Assembly: GCF_041538065.1 (NCBI RefSeq)
Contig: NZ_JBGORW010000007.1
Location: 1 to 64,000 of the forward strand
Length of the DNA: 64,000 nucleotides
From: Leptotrichia hongkongensis
GTDB lineage: Bacteria; Fusobacteriota; Fusobacteriia; Fusobacteriales; Leptotrichiaceae
Reading direction: 5' to 3'
Shown here: positions 27,430 to 35,603 of the stretch, piece after piece
Layout: each line of letters starts with the position of its first letter
Position numbering within the stretch: the first letter of the stretch is position 1
Notes under the pieces: model-generated
The model's database searches: none
Seen by the model: only the letters and a program-made list of their open reading frames with translations
What the model was told of the DNA's origin: nothing
Made by a program: the position numbers and the translations under genes

Positions 27430-27855
27430 ATGGGAGCATTATTTTGGGCAATTTTGTCAGGAATAACAGCAATTCTGGAAATAATTATTCCAGGACTTGT
27501 AACAATTTGGTTTGCACTTTCAGCTTTAATTGTAATGTTTCTTGCAAATTTTATAGAAGATTCGCTAATACAGTTTTTAATATTCGCTGTGCTTTCAGTA
27601 ATTTTCCTAATTTTCACACGTCCAGTCTTGAGAAAATATATTGAATCGCAAAGAAAGACAAATTTTGATGCGAGCATGAAAGGGACTGATGTAAAAATTG
27701 AAAAAGTAGTCGATACTAAACAAGCTGAAAAGGAATATGAAGTAAAATTTAAAGGATCCATTTGGACAGGAGTAAGTGAGGAAATATTGTCAAATGGAGA
27801 AATTGTTAAAATTAAAGGTTTTAAAGGCAACAAGATAATTCTTGAAAGAAAGTAA
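27430..27855 (+). CDS. NfeD-like membrane protein
   Basis: NfeD proteins pair with stomatin-like SPFH proteins in membrane microdomains. Two or three hydrophobic helices (residues 4-70, with IIIPGLVTIWFALSALI) are followed by a TRPVLRKY turn. An OB-fold C-terminal domain (~85-141) has G-(T/S)-x-V-x-I and the SNGEIVKIKGFKGNKIILER ending typical of NfeD. 141 residues, the short form without the protease domain. AGGAGAG precedes the ATG; the SPFH gene follows after 35 bp. Confidence 0.88.
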   Translation: MGALFWAILSGITAILEIIIPGLVTIWFALSALIVMFLANFIEDSLIQFLIFAVLSVIFLIFTRPVLRKYIESQRKTNFDASMKGTDVKIEKVVDTKQAEKEYEVKFKGSIWTGVSEEILSNGEIVKIKGFKGNKIILERK

Positions 27856-27890
27856 TAATTTTTTAAATAAAAATAGGAGGTAATATTATT

Positions 27891-28805
27891 ATGTACTGGA
27901 CTTTACCATTAATAGTTATTCTTATTGTAATAGCATTAATTTACATTTTTAAATCAATAAAGATTGTACCGGAATCACGTGTACTTATAATTGAAAAATT
28001 GGGAAAATACGACAGATCTTTAAATTCAGGACTTAGTTTTCTGAATCCATTTTTTGACAGAGTTGCAAGAAGTGTGTCTTTAAAAGAACAAGTTGTGGAT
28101 TTCCCACCTCAGCCTGTTATTACAAAGGATAACGCTACAATGCAAATTGATACAGTTGTTTATTTTCAGATAACTGACCCAAAGTTGTACACTTATGGAG
28201 TAGAGCGTCCACTTTCGGCAATTGAAAATTTGACAGCAACAACTTTGAGAAATATTATTGGAGATATGACAGTTGACCAGACATTGACTTCAAGAGACAT
28301 TATCAACACAAAAATGCGTCAAGAACTGGATGATGCCACAGATCCTTGGGGAATAAAAGTAAACCGTGTGGAATTGAAAAGCATTTTGCCACCATCTGAC
28401 ATTCGTGTAGCAATGGAAAAGGAAATGAAAGCAGAGCGTGAAAAAAGGGCAAACATTCTGGAAGCACAAGCAAAAAGAGAAGCGGCAATCTTGGTTGCAG
28501 AAGGAGAAAAACAGGCTGCAATTTTAAGAGCAGAAGCTAAAAAGGAACAGCAGATAAAAGAAGCAGAAGGGCGTGCAGAAGCAATTTTATCAATTCAAAA
28601 AGCACAAGCAGAAGCGTTGAAACTGTTAAACGAAGCAGCACCAACAAAAGAGGTATTGTCACTAAAAGGAATGGAAACATTTGAAAAAGTGGCAGATGGA
28701 AAAGCCACAAAAATTATTATTCCAAGCGAGCTGCAAAATCTGGCTGGAATGGTTACCGCATTTTCGGAACTTGCTAAAAAAGATAAAGATGTGGAACAAA
28801 AATAG
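27891..28805 (+). CDS. SPFH/Band 7 (stomatin/paraslipin-like) membrane protein
   Basis: A scaffold of the stomatin-prohibitin-flotillin group. One N-terminal membrane segment (residues 3-21) leads into the Band 7 domain (VPESRVLIIEKLGKY, then ITDPKLYTYGVERP, TTLRNIIGDMTVDQTLTSR). An Ala/Glu/Lys-rich coiled coil (~180-245) and a short C-terminal part follow. 304 residues. AGGAGG lies 11 bp before the ATG. The nfeD partner is immediately upstream. Confidence 0.92.
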   Translation: MYWTLPLIVILIVIALIYIFKSIKIVPESRVLIIEKLGKYDRSLNSGLSFLNPFFDRVARSVSLKEQVVDFPPQPVITKDNATMQIDTVVYFQITDPKLYTYGVERPLSAIENLTATTLRNIIGDMTVDQTLTSRDIINTKMRQELDDATDPWGIKVNRVELKSILPPSDIRVAMEKEMKAEREKRANILEAQAKREAAILVAEGEKQAAILRAEAKKEQQIKEAEGRAEAILSIQKAQAEALKLLNEAAPTKEVLSLKGMETFEKVADGKATKIIIPSELQNLAGMVTAFSELAKKDKDVEQK

Positions 28806-28814
28806 ATTATATGG

Positions 28815-28844
28815 GACTGGACAAAATGTTCAGTCTTTTTTTTT
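28815..28844 (+). terminator. Terminator after the nfeD-SPFH operon
   Basis: Stem GACTGGACA (28815-28823) with TGTTCAGTC (28827-28835), one wobble pair, followed by nine T residues. Confidence 0.85.
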
Positions 28845-28892
28845 GAAAATTTTTAATAGAAATGCAATAAAACTAAGATGTAAAAATAGCTA

Positions 28893-29008
28893 ATACTAAC
28901 CCCATTTAAATAACGGATTTATTATAAACTTTTCTAATAAAAGATATAAATCTAATATTTTCAAATAATTTAAGATATAATTTTTATTTTTTAAACGGGG
29001 GTTAGTAT
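28893..29008. repeat. Palindrome-ended intergenic element, ~116 bp
   Basis: ATACTAACCCC (28893-28903) is repeated in inverted form as GGGGTTAGTAT (28998-29008), with further near complementarity inside (ATTTAAA / TTTAAAC). The left end resembles the start of the 102-bp repeat. It has no open frame and lies between the SPFH operon and nanE. Confidence 0.6.
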
Positions 29009-29108
29009 AATTTGTTATTTTTATTTCAATTTTTAAGTAGATTGACTATAATTTGAAAAAGATTAAAAAAAAATTTTTTTTATAATAAAAAATTAAAAAG
29101 TTTTTCTA

Positions 29109-29136
29109 TTGACAAATTAAAAAAATGGGGTAACAT
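29109..29136 (+). promoter_or_regulatory. Promoter of nanE
   Basis: TTGACA (29109-29114) and TAACAT (29131-29136) with a 16-bp spacer, about 45 bp before the nanE start codon. Confidence 0.6.
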
Positions 29137-29181
29137 AGGAATATAAGAAATATTAATTGAAGGATAAAAGAAGGTGTAATT

Positions 29182-29877
29182 ATGAGTAAAGAAAAATTAT
29201 TGGAAAAATTAAAAGGGAAATTGATTGTTTCGTGCCAGGCATTGCCTGGAGAACCTCTTTATATAGAAAATGGGACTATAATGCATCTTATGGCTATTGC
29301 GGCAGAACAGGCTGGAGCAGCAGGAATAAGAACAAATGGAATAAGAGATATTGAAGAAATCAAAAAAAACTTAGATTTACCTGTTATAGGATTAATCAAA
29401 AAGCAATATGAAGGATTTCCTCAGCATATAACTGTAACGATGAAGGAAATAGATGATTTAGTGAAAGCTAAAGCCGATATAATTGCACTAGACTGTACAA
29501 TGAGAGAACGCCCTGAAGCAAAAACAATAAATGAATTTATAAAAAAAATTAGGGAAAAATATCCTGATGTGCTATTAATGGCAGATATTTCAACATTCGA
29601 AGAAGGTGTGAATGCTGAGAAAGCTGGTGTAGATTTTGTAGGAACAACACTTAGTGGCTATACTCCCTATAGTAAAAAATCAGAAGGGCCTGACTTTGAA
29701 TTAGTAGAAAATCTTGCTAAAACAATTCATATTCCAGTAATAGCAGAAGGAAAAATACACGAGCCGAAGCAGGCAAAAAAAATGCTGGAATTGGGTGCAT
29801 TTGCAGTAGTTGTCGGAGGTGCTATAACAAGACCCCTTGAAATAGCTCAAAGATTTGTCAGGGAAATGAAGAAATAA
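29182..29877 (+). CDS. nanE: N-acetylmannosamine-6-phosphate 2-epimerase
   Basis: Converts ManNAc-6-phosphate to GlcNAc-6-phosphate in sialic acid and ManNAc catabolism. The TIM-barrel family segments read clearly: [79 protein letters not shown] and [11 protein letters not shown]. 231 residues is standard. No other nan genes lie nearby, but a PTS permease gene follows after 112 bp, suggesting amino-sugar import. Confidence 0.94.
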   Translation: MSKEKLLEKLKGKLIVSCQALPGEPLYIENGTIMHLMAIAAEQAGAAGIRTNGIRDIEEIKKNLDLPVIGLIKKQYEGFPQHITVTMKEIDDLVKAKADIIALDCTMRERPEAKTINEFIKKIREKYPDVLLMADISTFEEGVNAEKAGVDFVGTTLSGYTPYSKKSEGPDFELVENLAKTIHIPVIAEGKIHEPKQAKKMLELGAFAVVVGGAITRPLEIAQRFVREMKK

Positions 29878-29989
29878 AAAATTAGTAATTAAAAATAAAT
29901 ATTATAGAAAGGAAATTATTGAAACTATTTTATAACACAGGAAAGGAGAATAATTTAATATTTTAAATGGTTTCGATAGGGTATATGCT

Positions 29990-31609
29990 ATGAAAAATAA
30001 TGGAATTTTTGCAGTATTACAGAAAATAGGAAGGGCTTTTATGCTTCCTATTGCAGTTTTGCCAATGGCAGGAATACTTTTAGGAGTGGGAGGTTCTTTT
30101 ACAAATCCCGTCCTTATAAAAACGTATAATTTAACTTTTCTTGAACCGGGAACTCCGTTGAATTACCTTATGCAGCTGTTTTCTAACACAGGATTATTTG
30201 TTTTTGCAAATTTACCTTTACTGTTTGCGGTTGGTGTAGCTATAGGGCTTGCAAATAAAAATAAAGAAACTGCCGCTTTATCAGCTGTTTTAGGATTTTT
30301 GCTTTTTCATACTATAATAGGAACAATACTCAGTTTTAAAGGAATAACTCCTGATTCAGTAACTTATGATGCTCTTATTGGAAAAGGTTTGAGTGAAGCT
30401 GCGGCAAGGGGGACAGCGGCATTATATGCGAAGGAACTTGGAATATTTACATTACAGACAGGTGTATTTGGCGGTATCGTGTGTGGTATTGTGGCTTCGG
30501 CAATTACAAACAAGTTTTCAGATAAAAAATTACCTGATTATTTGGCATTTTTCAGCGGAAATAGATTTGTGCCTGTTATGACAATTATTTTATTTATTCC
30601 TTTGGCAGCAATATTTCCGTTTGTTTGGCCTACAATCTTTATGGGAATTGTAAAAGCTGGAGAAATGTTTGCAGCTACAGGGGCTATAGGAACATTCTTC
30701 TATGGATTTACAATGAGATTGTTAAATGTATTTGGATTACACCATGCGATATACCCTCTGTTCTGGTATACTCAGCTTGGAGGTTATCAGGAAGTGGGAG
30801 GACAGATGGTAGCAGGAGGGCAAAATATATTCTTTGCACAGCTTGCAGATCCGTCAGTAAAACATTTTAGTGCAGCAGCGACAAAAACAATGACAGGTGG
30901 ATTTTTACCTATGATGTTTGGATTACCTGCAGCAGCCCTTGCAATGTACAGAACTGCAGATGACAAGAATAAAGCGGCTATAAAAGGAATATTGCTATCA
31001 GCCGCATTGACATCATTCCTTACAGGAATAACTGAACCGATAGAATTTACTTTCTTATTTGTAGCACCTGTATTATACGTAATTCATGCAGTGCTTGAAG
31101 GACTTGCCTATATGCTAATGTATGTGCTTAATGTGGCAGTAGGAATTACATTTTCAAGAGGAATTATAGATTTCACTTTCTTTGGACTTTTACAAGGAAA
31201 TGCAAAGACTTCATATTACTGGATACTAATATTAGGCCCTGTATATGCACTTGTATATTATTTTGTGTTCAAAACATTAATTTTGAAATTTAATATTCTT
31301 ACACCAGGTAGAGGAGATTCTGAAAATAAACTTTACACAAGAAAAGATTATAACGAAGCTAAAGAAAATACAGAACTTATAGACAATATAGTAGTTTCAT
31401 TAGGTGGAGCAGAAAATATAGAAAATATAGATGCCTGCATTACAAGACTTAGAGTTACTGTAAAAGATGCTTCTATAGTTGCTGATGATGCGAGATGGAA
31501 AGAATTGCAAGCAAAAGGTGTAATTCGTTCTGGAAAAGGAATTCAAGTAGTGTACGGAACTCAGGCTGAAACATATAAAAATCAAATAAGAGAAAAATAT
31601 AGAATATAA
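29990..31609 (+). CDS. PTS EIICB permease, glucose/N-acetylglucosamine/maltose superfamily
   Basis: A phosphotransferase membrane permease with a fused EIIB. The EIIC part (residues ~1-430) has about ten membrane segments and the conserved GITEPIEFTFLF motif and HHAIYPLFW segment. The EIIB part (~460-539) has the phospho-cysteine in DACITRLRV and the GIQVVYG end. No EIIA is fused, so a shared EIIA-Glc-type protein is needed. The order nanE-EIICB suggests ManNAc or another N-acetylated sugar; the substrate is inferred from context. A GGG-rich ribosome site is weak. Confidence 0.88.
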   Translation: MKNNGIFAVLQKIGRAFMLPIAVLPMAGILLGVGGSFTNPVLIKTYNLTFLEPGTPLNYLMQLFSNTGLFVFANLPLLFAVGVAIGLANKNKETAALSAVLGFLLFHTIIGTILSFKGITPDSVTYDALIGKGLSEAAARGTAALYAKELGIFTLQTGVFGGIVCGIVASAITNKFSDKKLPDYLAFFSGNRFVPVMTIILFIPLAAIFPFVWPTIFMGIVKAGEMFAATGAIGTFFYGFTMRLLNVFGLHHAIYPLFWYTQLGGYQEVGGQMVAGGQNIFFAQLADPSVKHFSAAATKTMTGGFLPMMFGLPAAALAMYRTADDKNKAAIKGILLSAALTSFLTGITEPIEFTFLFVAPVLYVIHAVLEGLAYMLMYVLNVAVGITFSRGIIDFTFFGLLQGNAKTSYYWILILGPVYALVYYFVFKTLILKFNILTPGRGDSENKLYTRKDYNEAKENTELIDNIVVSLGGAENIENIDACITRLRVTVKDASIVADDARWKELQAKGVIRSGKGIQVVYGTQAETYKNQIREKYRI

Positions 31610-31663
31610 TTTTTACAAATTTTATTTGTTTTTTGTTTTAAAGTTCAAATTATACAAAAAATT

Positions 31664-31672
31664 TGATATAAT
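31664..31672 (+). promoter_or_regulatory. Extended -10 promoter of holA
   Basis: TGATATAAT, an extended -10 element, about 40 bp before the holA start codon. Confidence 0.5.
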
Positions 31673-31713
31673 TTTCTCAAGAAATAAAAATAATTATAGA
31701 CGTGAGGAAATAA

Positions 31714-32697
31714 ATGATTTATTTTATTGGAGGAAAAAAGCAAAGAGAATTTAAGTATTTTGAACTTTTGGAGAAAATTCGGAAAAAAAATATTGGAATT
31801 AGTGAAAGTTTTTTTGACGTGGATTTGAAGGAAAATGAAAAATTTTTGGAAAAAATAAATATTAATTCCATATTTTCAAGTCAGGAACTGGTTGTATTGA
31901 AAAGAGCAGAAAAGCTTAAAAATATTGAGGAAATTTTGAAATACGTAGCAAACCTTGAGATAGTAAATAAGGAAATTATTATTGATTATGACAAGGAAGA
32001 CGGGAAATTTGGAGTAAAATTAAAAAAGCTGCTGGATGAATTTAGTAAAAATAAGCAAATGGAAGTTTTTTTATTTCAAAAGGAAACAGAAGAGGAAATA
32101 CGGGCTTATGTTGCAAATGAATTGGATATAAACGCAAGGGATGTGGCAATGCTTCTTGAAATGATAGGAAGCAATCCGTTTAAGGTCAGAAATGAAGTTG
32201 CAAAAATTAAGATTTTTCTGGATGGAAAAAAGTTTGATATTGAAAAAATTAAAAATATTGTATCTATTGAAAAAGATTATCAAATTTATGAAATGACCCG
32301 AAACATATTGTTAAACAATCCAGCGGATGTAATGAGATACTTGGAGCAAAAAAAAGAATATATGGGAATCTTGTATTCTCTTTACAATGAACTTGAAATA
32401 ATGTACAAAATAAGCTCGTTAAAAATGAAAGGGCGAAAATTCAGTAAAAATTACAACACTTTTAAAATTGAATTTGAAGAAATAAAGGAAATTTTTAAAT
32501 CCAATAACAGAATCCCAAATTCCTATGTAATTTTCAAAAAAATAGAATTGGAACAAAACTACACAAATACCAGTTTAAAAAAATTAGTTTTTAGATGCTG
32601 GGAAATAGAAAAGGATATAAAGACTGGTAAAATAGAAATGGAAACAGGAGTGGAAATGTTAATTATGGAAATTTGCTCATTATTTAGAAAAAAATAA
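31714..32697 (+). CDS. holA: DNA polymerase III delta subunit
   Basis: The clamp-loader subunit that opens the beta clamp. It matches the family in length (327) and in pattern: an N-terminal YFIGGKKQ opening, the LVVLKRAEKLK segment, the VANELDINARDVAMLLEMIGSNPFKVRNEVAKI helices of the lid domain, and the C-terminal collar helices. GTGAGGAA precedes the ATG. The subunit lacks a functional P-loop, as expected. Confidence 0.88.
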   Translation: MIYFIGGKKQREFKYFELLEKIRKKNIGISESFFDVDLKENEKFLEKININSIFSSQELVVLKRAEKLKNIEEILKYVANLEIVNKEIIIDYDKEDGKFGVKLKKLLDEFSKNKQMEVFLFQKETEEEIRAYVANELDINARDVAMLLEMIGSNPFKVRNEVAKIKIFLDGKKFDIEKIKNIVSIEKDYQIYEMTRNILLNNPADVMRYLEQKKEYMGILYSLYNELEIMYKISSLKMKGRKFSKNYNTFKIEFEEIKEIFKSNNRIPNSYVIFKKIELEQNYTNTSLKKLVFRCWEIEKDIKTGKIEMETGVEMLIMEICSLFRKK

Positions 32698-32871
32698 TTT
32701 TAGAAATCCTAAAATATGAATAAATATAAACATCGAACAAAGATGTTTAAATAATTGATTTATAAATAGATTGCTTAAAAGCTATTTTAACTGCAACTGA
32801 TAGAATTTCAACAAAAAAATTAAAGAATACGAATAAAATTTGAAAGTAAACATAAAAGAGGTGTATTTCTA

Positions 32872-33024
32872 ATGGGAATATTAAAAAAAATATGGGATAT
32901 GTTGCCAGAAGGACGTCCAATTTGTGTGCCTAAGCCAGAAGCGTGGGGAGTAAAACAGGAGGAAGATAAGGAAAGAGATAAAGATTTAAAGAAGAAAGAT
33001 GAGGCGGAAAAAGTAAAGAAATAA
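32872..33024 (+). CDS. Small charged protein (50 aa), unknown
   Basis: A short frame behind AAAAGAGGTG. The N-terminal half has KKIWDMLPEGRPICVPKPEAWG with an aromatic and Pro-rich character, and the C-terminal half is a run of Lys, Glu and Asp. A terminator follows at 33079. The good ribosome site and terminator support translation, but I do not recognise the family. Confidence 0.5.
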   Translation: MGILKKIWDMLPEGRPICVPKPEAWGVKQEEDKERDKDLKKKDEAEKVKK

Positions 33025-33078
33025 AACTTATTGTGAAATTAAGTTTTAATATAAACTGATTATTGTCAGAAAATAATG

Positions 33079-33109
33079 AAAGAGGGTGCATTTAGACGCT
33101 CTCTTTTTT
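33079..33109 (+). terminator. Terminator after the 50-aa gene
   Basis: Stem AAAGAGGGTG (33079-33088) with CGCTCTCTTT (33097-33106), including two wobble pairs, then a T-run. Confidence 0.75.
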
Positions 33110-33329
33110 ATTTTATAAGGATTTTTATACTAAATCCTATTTAAAAATAGGGATAATTTTTTATAATAAGGTTGTTTGATAATTGATTTATAACCATTTA
33201 ACTAAATAATTTTTTAGATATTTTGATTGATAAATATTTTTTCATATTACTATATTTTTTCTTTTTTACTTTCATAGGATTGCTTATTGCCACAAAACCT
33301 TATATTGCAGTAAAGGTTTGAAAATCTAG
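33110..33329. other. Gene-free stretch before an IS remnant
   Basis: AT-rich. It holds TATACTAAATCC near 33129, faintly like the start of the intergenic repeats, and a small hairpin (AAACCTT / AAGGTTT near 33296-33321). No coding signal. Confidence 0.35.
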
Positions 33330-33467
33330 AAACATAAAGCAGAAATATACAATTATAAAGAAGTGTGGTATAATAACAGTAGAATACACAGTAAAATAGG
33401 ATTTACAAGTCCGAATGAATACGAAGAAAGCATAAGAAAACAAAGAAATTGCTTAAAAATAGTCTAA
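33330..33467 (+). pseudogene. Remnant of an IS3-family transposase (C-terminal end)
   Basis: In the frame ending at TAA 33465-33467 one reads EIYNYKEVWYNNSRIHSK followed by IGFTSPNEYEES. This is the C-terminal signature of IS3-family DDE transposases (Y-E-YN--R-HS--G--SP-E-E). A stop lies upstream at 33327 and no catalytic part remains. Just after it, GGGGGACACTCC resembles an IS3-type terminal repeat. The left end is missing, so the element is dead. Confidence 0.8.
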
Positions 33468-33471
33468 ATTT

Positions 33472-33486
33472 TGGGGGACACTCCAA
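33472..33486 (+). mobile_element. Putative right end of the dead IS3-type element
   Basis: TGGGGGACACTCCAA directly follows the transposase remnant, at the position of the terminal inverted repeat in IS3-type elements. A matching left end was not found. Confidence 0.5.
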
Positions 33487-33588
33487 TTAGAATACAAAAC
33501 AGTACCATTATTAGAATATAAGCCAGATTATATAAATAATATACAAAATATAATTCAAAAACAAGAAATGAAAATACCTATAAAATAA
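33487..33588 (+). pseudogene. Truncated 3' end of a gene cut by the IS
   Basis: Directly after the IS end there is an open frame of 33 codons with no start and no ribosome site, rich in charged and hydrophobic residues (LEYKTVPLLEYKPDYINN, then IIQKQEMKIPIK). It ends 17 bp before the next start codon. It looks like the last part of a gene whose 5' portion was lost with the IS insertion. Family unknown. Confidence 0.45.
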
Positions 33589-33605
33589 AGAAAGGATAAA
33601 AAGCT

Positions 33606-34136
33606 ATGACAATTTATTCAGCAACATTAATGGGAACATATGAAGAATTTTTAAAAATATTTAAAGAAAGAGATCAAAATGAAATAAGTCCATCAGGACG
33701 AAGTTTACTTTTCACAGCGTTATGTAATACAAAATCAAAAGAAAGATATAAAATAGCAAATTTTTTAATAAATAAAGGAGCTGATGTTAAAATAATAACA
33801 GAAGATGGAATGAGTATGTTTTTTCCTTTGTTTTCTTATGGACGACAAGATATAGTAAAAACTACAATTTTATGTAAAACGTTATTGGAAAAAGGAGCAG
33901 ATATAACAGTAATGCATAAGAAAGAGAAAACAGTTTCATTCAAAATGTTGTTTAACATCGGTACTCCTGAAATAGAAATGTTACCGTTATACCAACTGAT
34001 ATTTTCTCAACCAGGACTTCCTCTCTTAGTAAAAGATAAATGGGGACTAACAGTAATTGAATTTGCGAGAAGATCTAATAGACCGATAGCAGTACAAATG
34101 ATGGAAGACTATGTAAAGAAATATAATTTGAAATAA
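33606..34136 (+). CDS. Ankyrin-repeat-like protein, possible immunity-type
   Basis: A 176-residue cytoplasmic protein with ankyrin-like helices: SLLFTALCNT ... IANFLINKGADVKI, CKTLLEKGADITV and LTVIEFARRSN. The repeats are irregular. Similar short ankyrin-like proteins often sit beside polymorphic toxins as immunity or accessory factors. Here the preceding gene is a truncated remnant, so the partner may be lost. AAAGGATAAAAAGCT precedes the ATG; a terminator follows. Confidence 0.6.
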   Translation: MTIYSATLMGTYEEFLKIFKERDQNEISPSGRSLLFTALCNTKSKERYKIANFLINKGADVKIITEDGMSMFFPLFSYGRQDIVKTTILCKTLLEKGADITVMHKKEKTVSFKMLFNIGTPEIEMLPLYQLIFSQPGLPLLVKDKWGLTVIEFARRSNRPIAVQMMEDYVKKYNLK

Positions 34137-34153
34137 GAAAATTAGAATTTTTA

Positions 34154-34190
34154 AATAACCGTTGTTGTAAAAGGCAGCGGTTATTTTTTT
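34154..34190 (+). terminator. Terminator after the ankyrin-like gene
   Basis: Stem AATAACCGTTG (34154-34164) with CAGCGGTTATT (34175-34185), then a run of seven T residues. Confidence 0.85.
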
Positions 34191-34304
34191 AATATTACAT
34201 ATAATTTGAATTTTTAAAACAACTTTTTACCCAATAAATTTTATAAAAATAGTAAATTTATAATAATCCCAGTTAAAAAGTAGTAATAAAATTTTAAAAC
34301 AAAC

Positions 34305-34350
34305 TTGACAGTGATAAGATTAAGTTGTATAATCTTTACAGTGATAAGAT
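34305..34350 (+). promoter_or_regulatory. Promoter with tandem operator-like repeats of the tetR operon
   Basis: TTGACA (34305-34310), 17-bp spacer, TATAAT (34328-34333): a perfect consensus promoter. The 13-mer ACAGTGATAAGAT occurs twice, at 34308-34320 (inside the -35/spacer) and 34338-34350 (at the start site), exactly 30 bp apart. This is where a TetR repressor would block its own promoter. Confidence 0.8.
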
Positions 34351-34375
34351 AATGAAAGTTAGGGGAAATTTAAGT

Positions 34376-34978
34376 ATGGAAAAATCTAAAAAAAGTTACC
34401 ATCATGGAAATTTACGGGAAGAATTGATTGAAAAGGGGATAGAGGTGATAAATGAAGAAGGAGAAGAAAAATTATCTTTAAGAAAAGTAGCTAAAATGTG
34501 TGGGGTAAGTAATGCGGCACCGTATACATATTTTAAGAAAAAAAGCGATTTACTTTACGCAATGAGTGATTATATATGGGGAATATTGGCAACGGAACTT
34601 GATAGAACAAGGAAAAAATACGAAAATAAAGAGAATTTATTGGTAAAATTAGGAAAAACGTACGTTATGTTTTTTTGTGAGAATCACAGATATTATCATT
34701 TTATGATTTCAAGAAAAAATATGAAAATAGATTTATTTTCAAAGTTTTCAGAAATAGAAAATAATAGCGAAAAAGCCTTTAGTATATTAAAAATTGAGGC
34801 GATAAAAATACTTGAAAAAATGGGAGTGCCAAATCAGGCTATGCAAGATAAAATTATAGCGATGTGGGCGTTGGTACAAGGATTAACAACAATAATGATT
34901 ACAAATGATATAAAGTATTCTGAAAGCTGGGAAGAAAAAATAGAGGAGATAATAAAATCAGTTTGTATAGCAAGGTAA
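34376..34978 (+). CDS. TetR-family transcriptional regulator
   Basis: The N-terminal helix-turn-helix (residues ~10-55) is clear: YHHGNLREELIEKGIEVI, LSLRKVAKMCGVSNAAPYTY, FKKKSDLLYAM. The C-terminal ligand domain ends in MWALVQGLTTIM, common in this family. The start is ATG 34376, 10 bp after AGGGG. The longer in-frame start at 34325 lies upstream of the predicted transcription start, so it cannot be used. It probably represses its own promoter and the two flavoprotein genes downstream; the ligand is unknown. Confidence 0.9.
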   Translation: MEKSKKSYHHGNLREELIEKGIEVINEEGEEKLSLRKVAKMCGVSNAAPYTYFKKKSDLLYAMSDYIWGILATELDRTRKKYENKENLLVKLGKTYVMFFCENHRYYHFMISRKNMKIDLFSKFSEIENNSEKAFSILKIEAIKILEKMGVPNQAMQDKIIAMWALVQGLTTIMITNDIKYSESWEEKIEEIIKSVCIAR

Positions 34979-35049
34979 TCTTAAATTTGATTAATATCTA
35001 GCAGTTAAATTTTAGATAGATTTTAATATATCTATGGAAGGTGAGAAAT

Positions 35050-35589
35050 ATGGAATTAATTATACACGATTTAGACGATGAAAAATTGAAAAATTTAAAG
35101 TGGAAAATTGAAAAAAAGGAAAAAATTATGGATAAAATAAAAGATAGTATAACTCAAAAGAAAATAATAGTTGATGAAGATGTGTCTATAATTTGTGACA
35201 GTGGTAGAATTAAAAGCTGTATGGGATGTTTTGAATGCTGGATTAAAACACCTGGGAAGTGTAAAATTAGGGATGGATATGAAAGTTTAGCAAAATTATA
35301 TTCAAAAGCAGATAAAGTTGTGATTATAAGTCAATGTGTCTATGGTTCTTACAGTCCATTTGTAAAAAATGTGCTAGATAGGACAATTCCATATTTATTA
35401 CCATTTTTTAAATTTAAAAATAAAGAGATGCACCATATCCCACGAAATAAAACAAAATTTGGGTTAAATGTGTATTTTTATGGAAAAAATTTGTCATCAA
35501 ATGAAAAGATAGCCGCTAAAGAAATAGTAAAGGCTAATAGCGTAAATTTAGATGTGAAAACTTTTAAGGTTTCTTTTTTGGAAGATTAG
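35050..35589 (+). CDS. Flavodoxin-fold protein with a four-Cys cluster motif
   Basis: Resembles NADPH-dependent FMN reductases and iron-sulfur flavoproteins. Residues ~58-80 have CMGCFECWIKTPGKC, that is C-x2-C-x2-C-x7-C, the spacing of the compact 4Fe-4S motif of Isf-type flavoproteins. It is followed by ADKVVIISQCVYGSYSP, the usual flavin-binding loop. The N-terminus lacks the standard NGSPR phosphate loop, which is instead present in the next protein. ATG 35050 follows GGAAGGTG. Second gene of the tetR operon. Confidence 0.7.
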   Translation: MELIIHDLDDEKLKNLKWKIEKKEKIMDKIKDSITQKKIIVDEDVSIICDSGRIKSCMGCFECWIKTPGKCKIRDGYESLAKLYSKADKVVIISQCVYGSYSPFVKNVLDRTIPYLLPFFKFKNKEMHHIPRNKTKFGLNVYFYGKNLSSNEKIAAKEIVKANSVNLDVKTFKVSFLED

Positions 35590-35603
35590 GAGAATGATGA
35601 GAT

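Noticed and set aside
28893..29008. The palindrome-ended element as a simple terminator
   Set aside because: The loop is ~94 nt, there is no T-run after it, and a strong terminator already follows the SPFH gene at 28815-28844.
34325..34375. Longer TetR start at 34325
   Set aside because: This codon overlaps the -10 box and lies upstream of the predicted transcription start, so the mRNA would not contain it.
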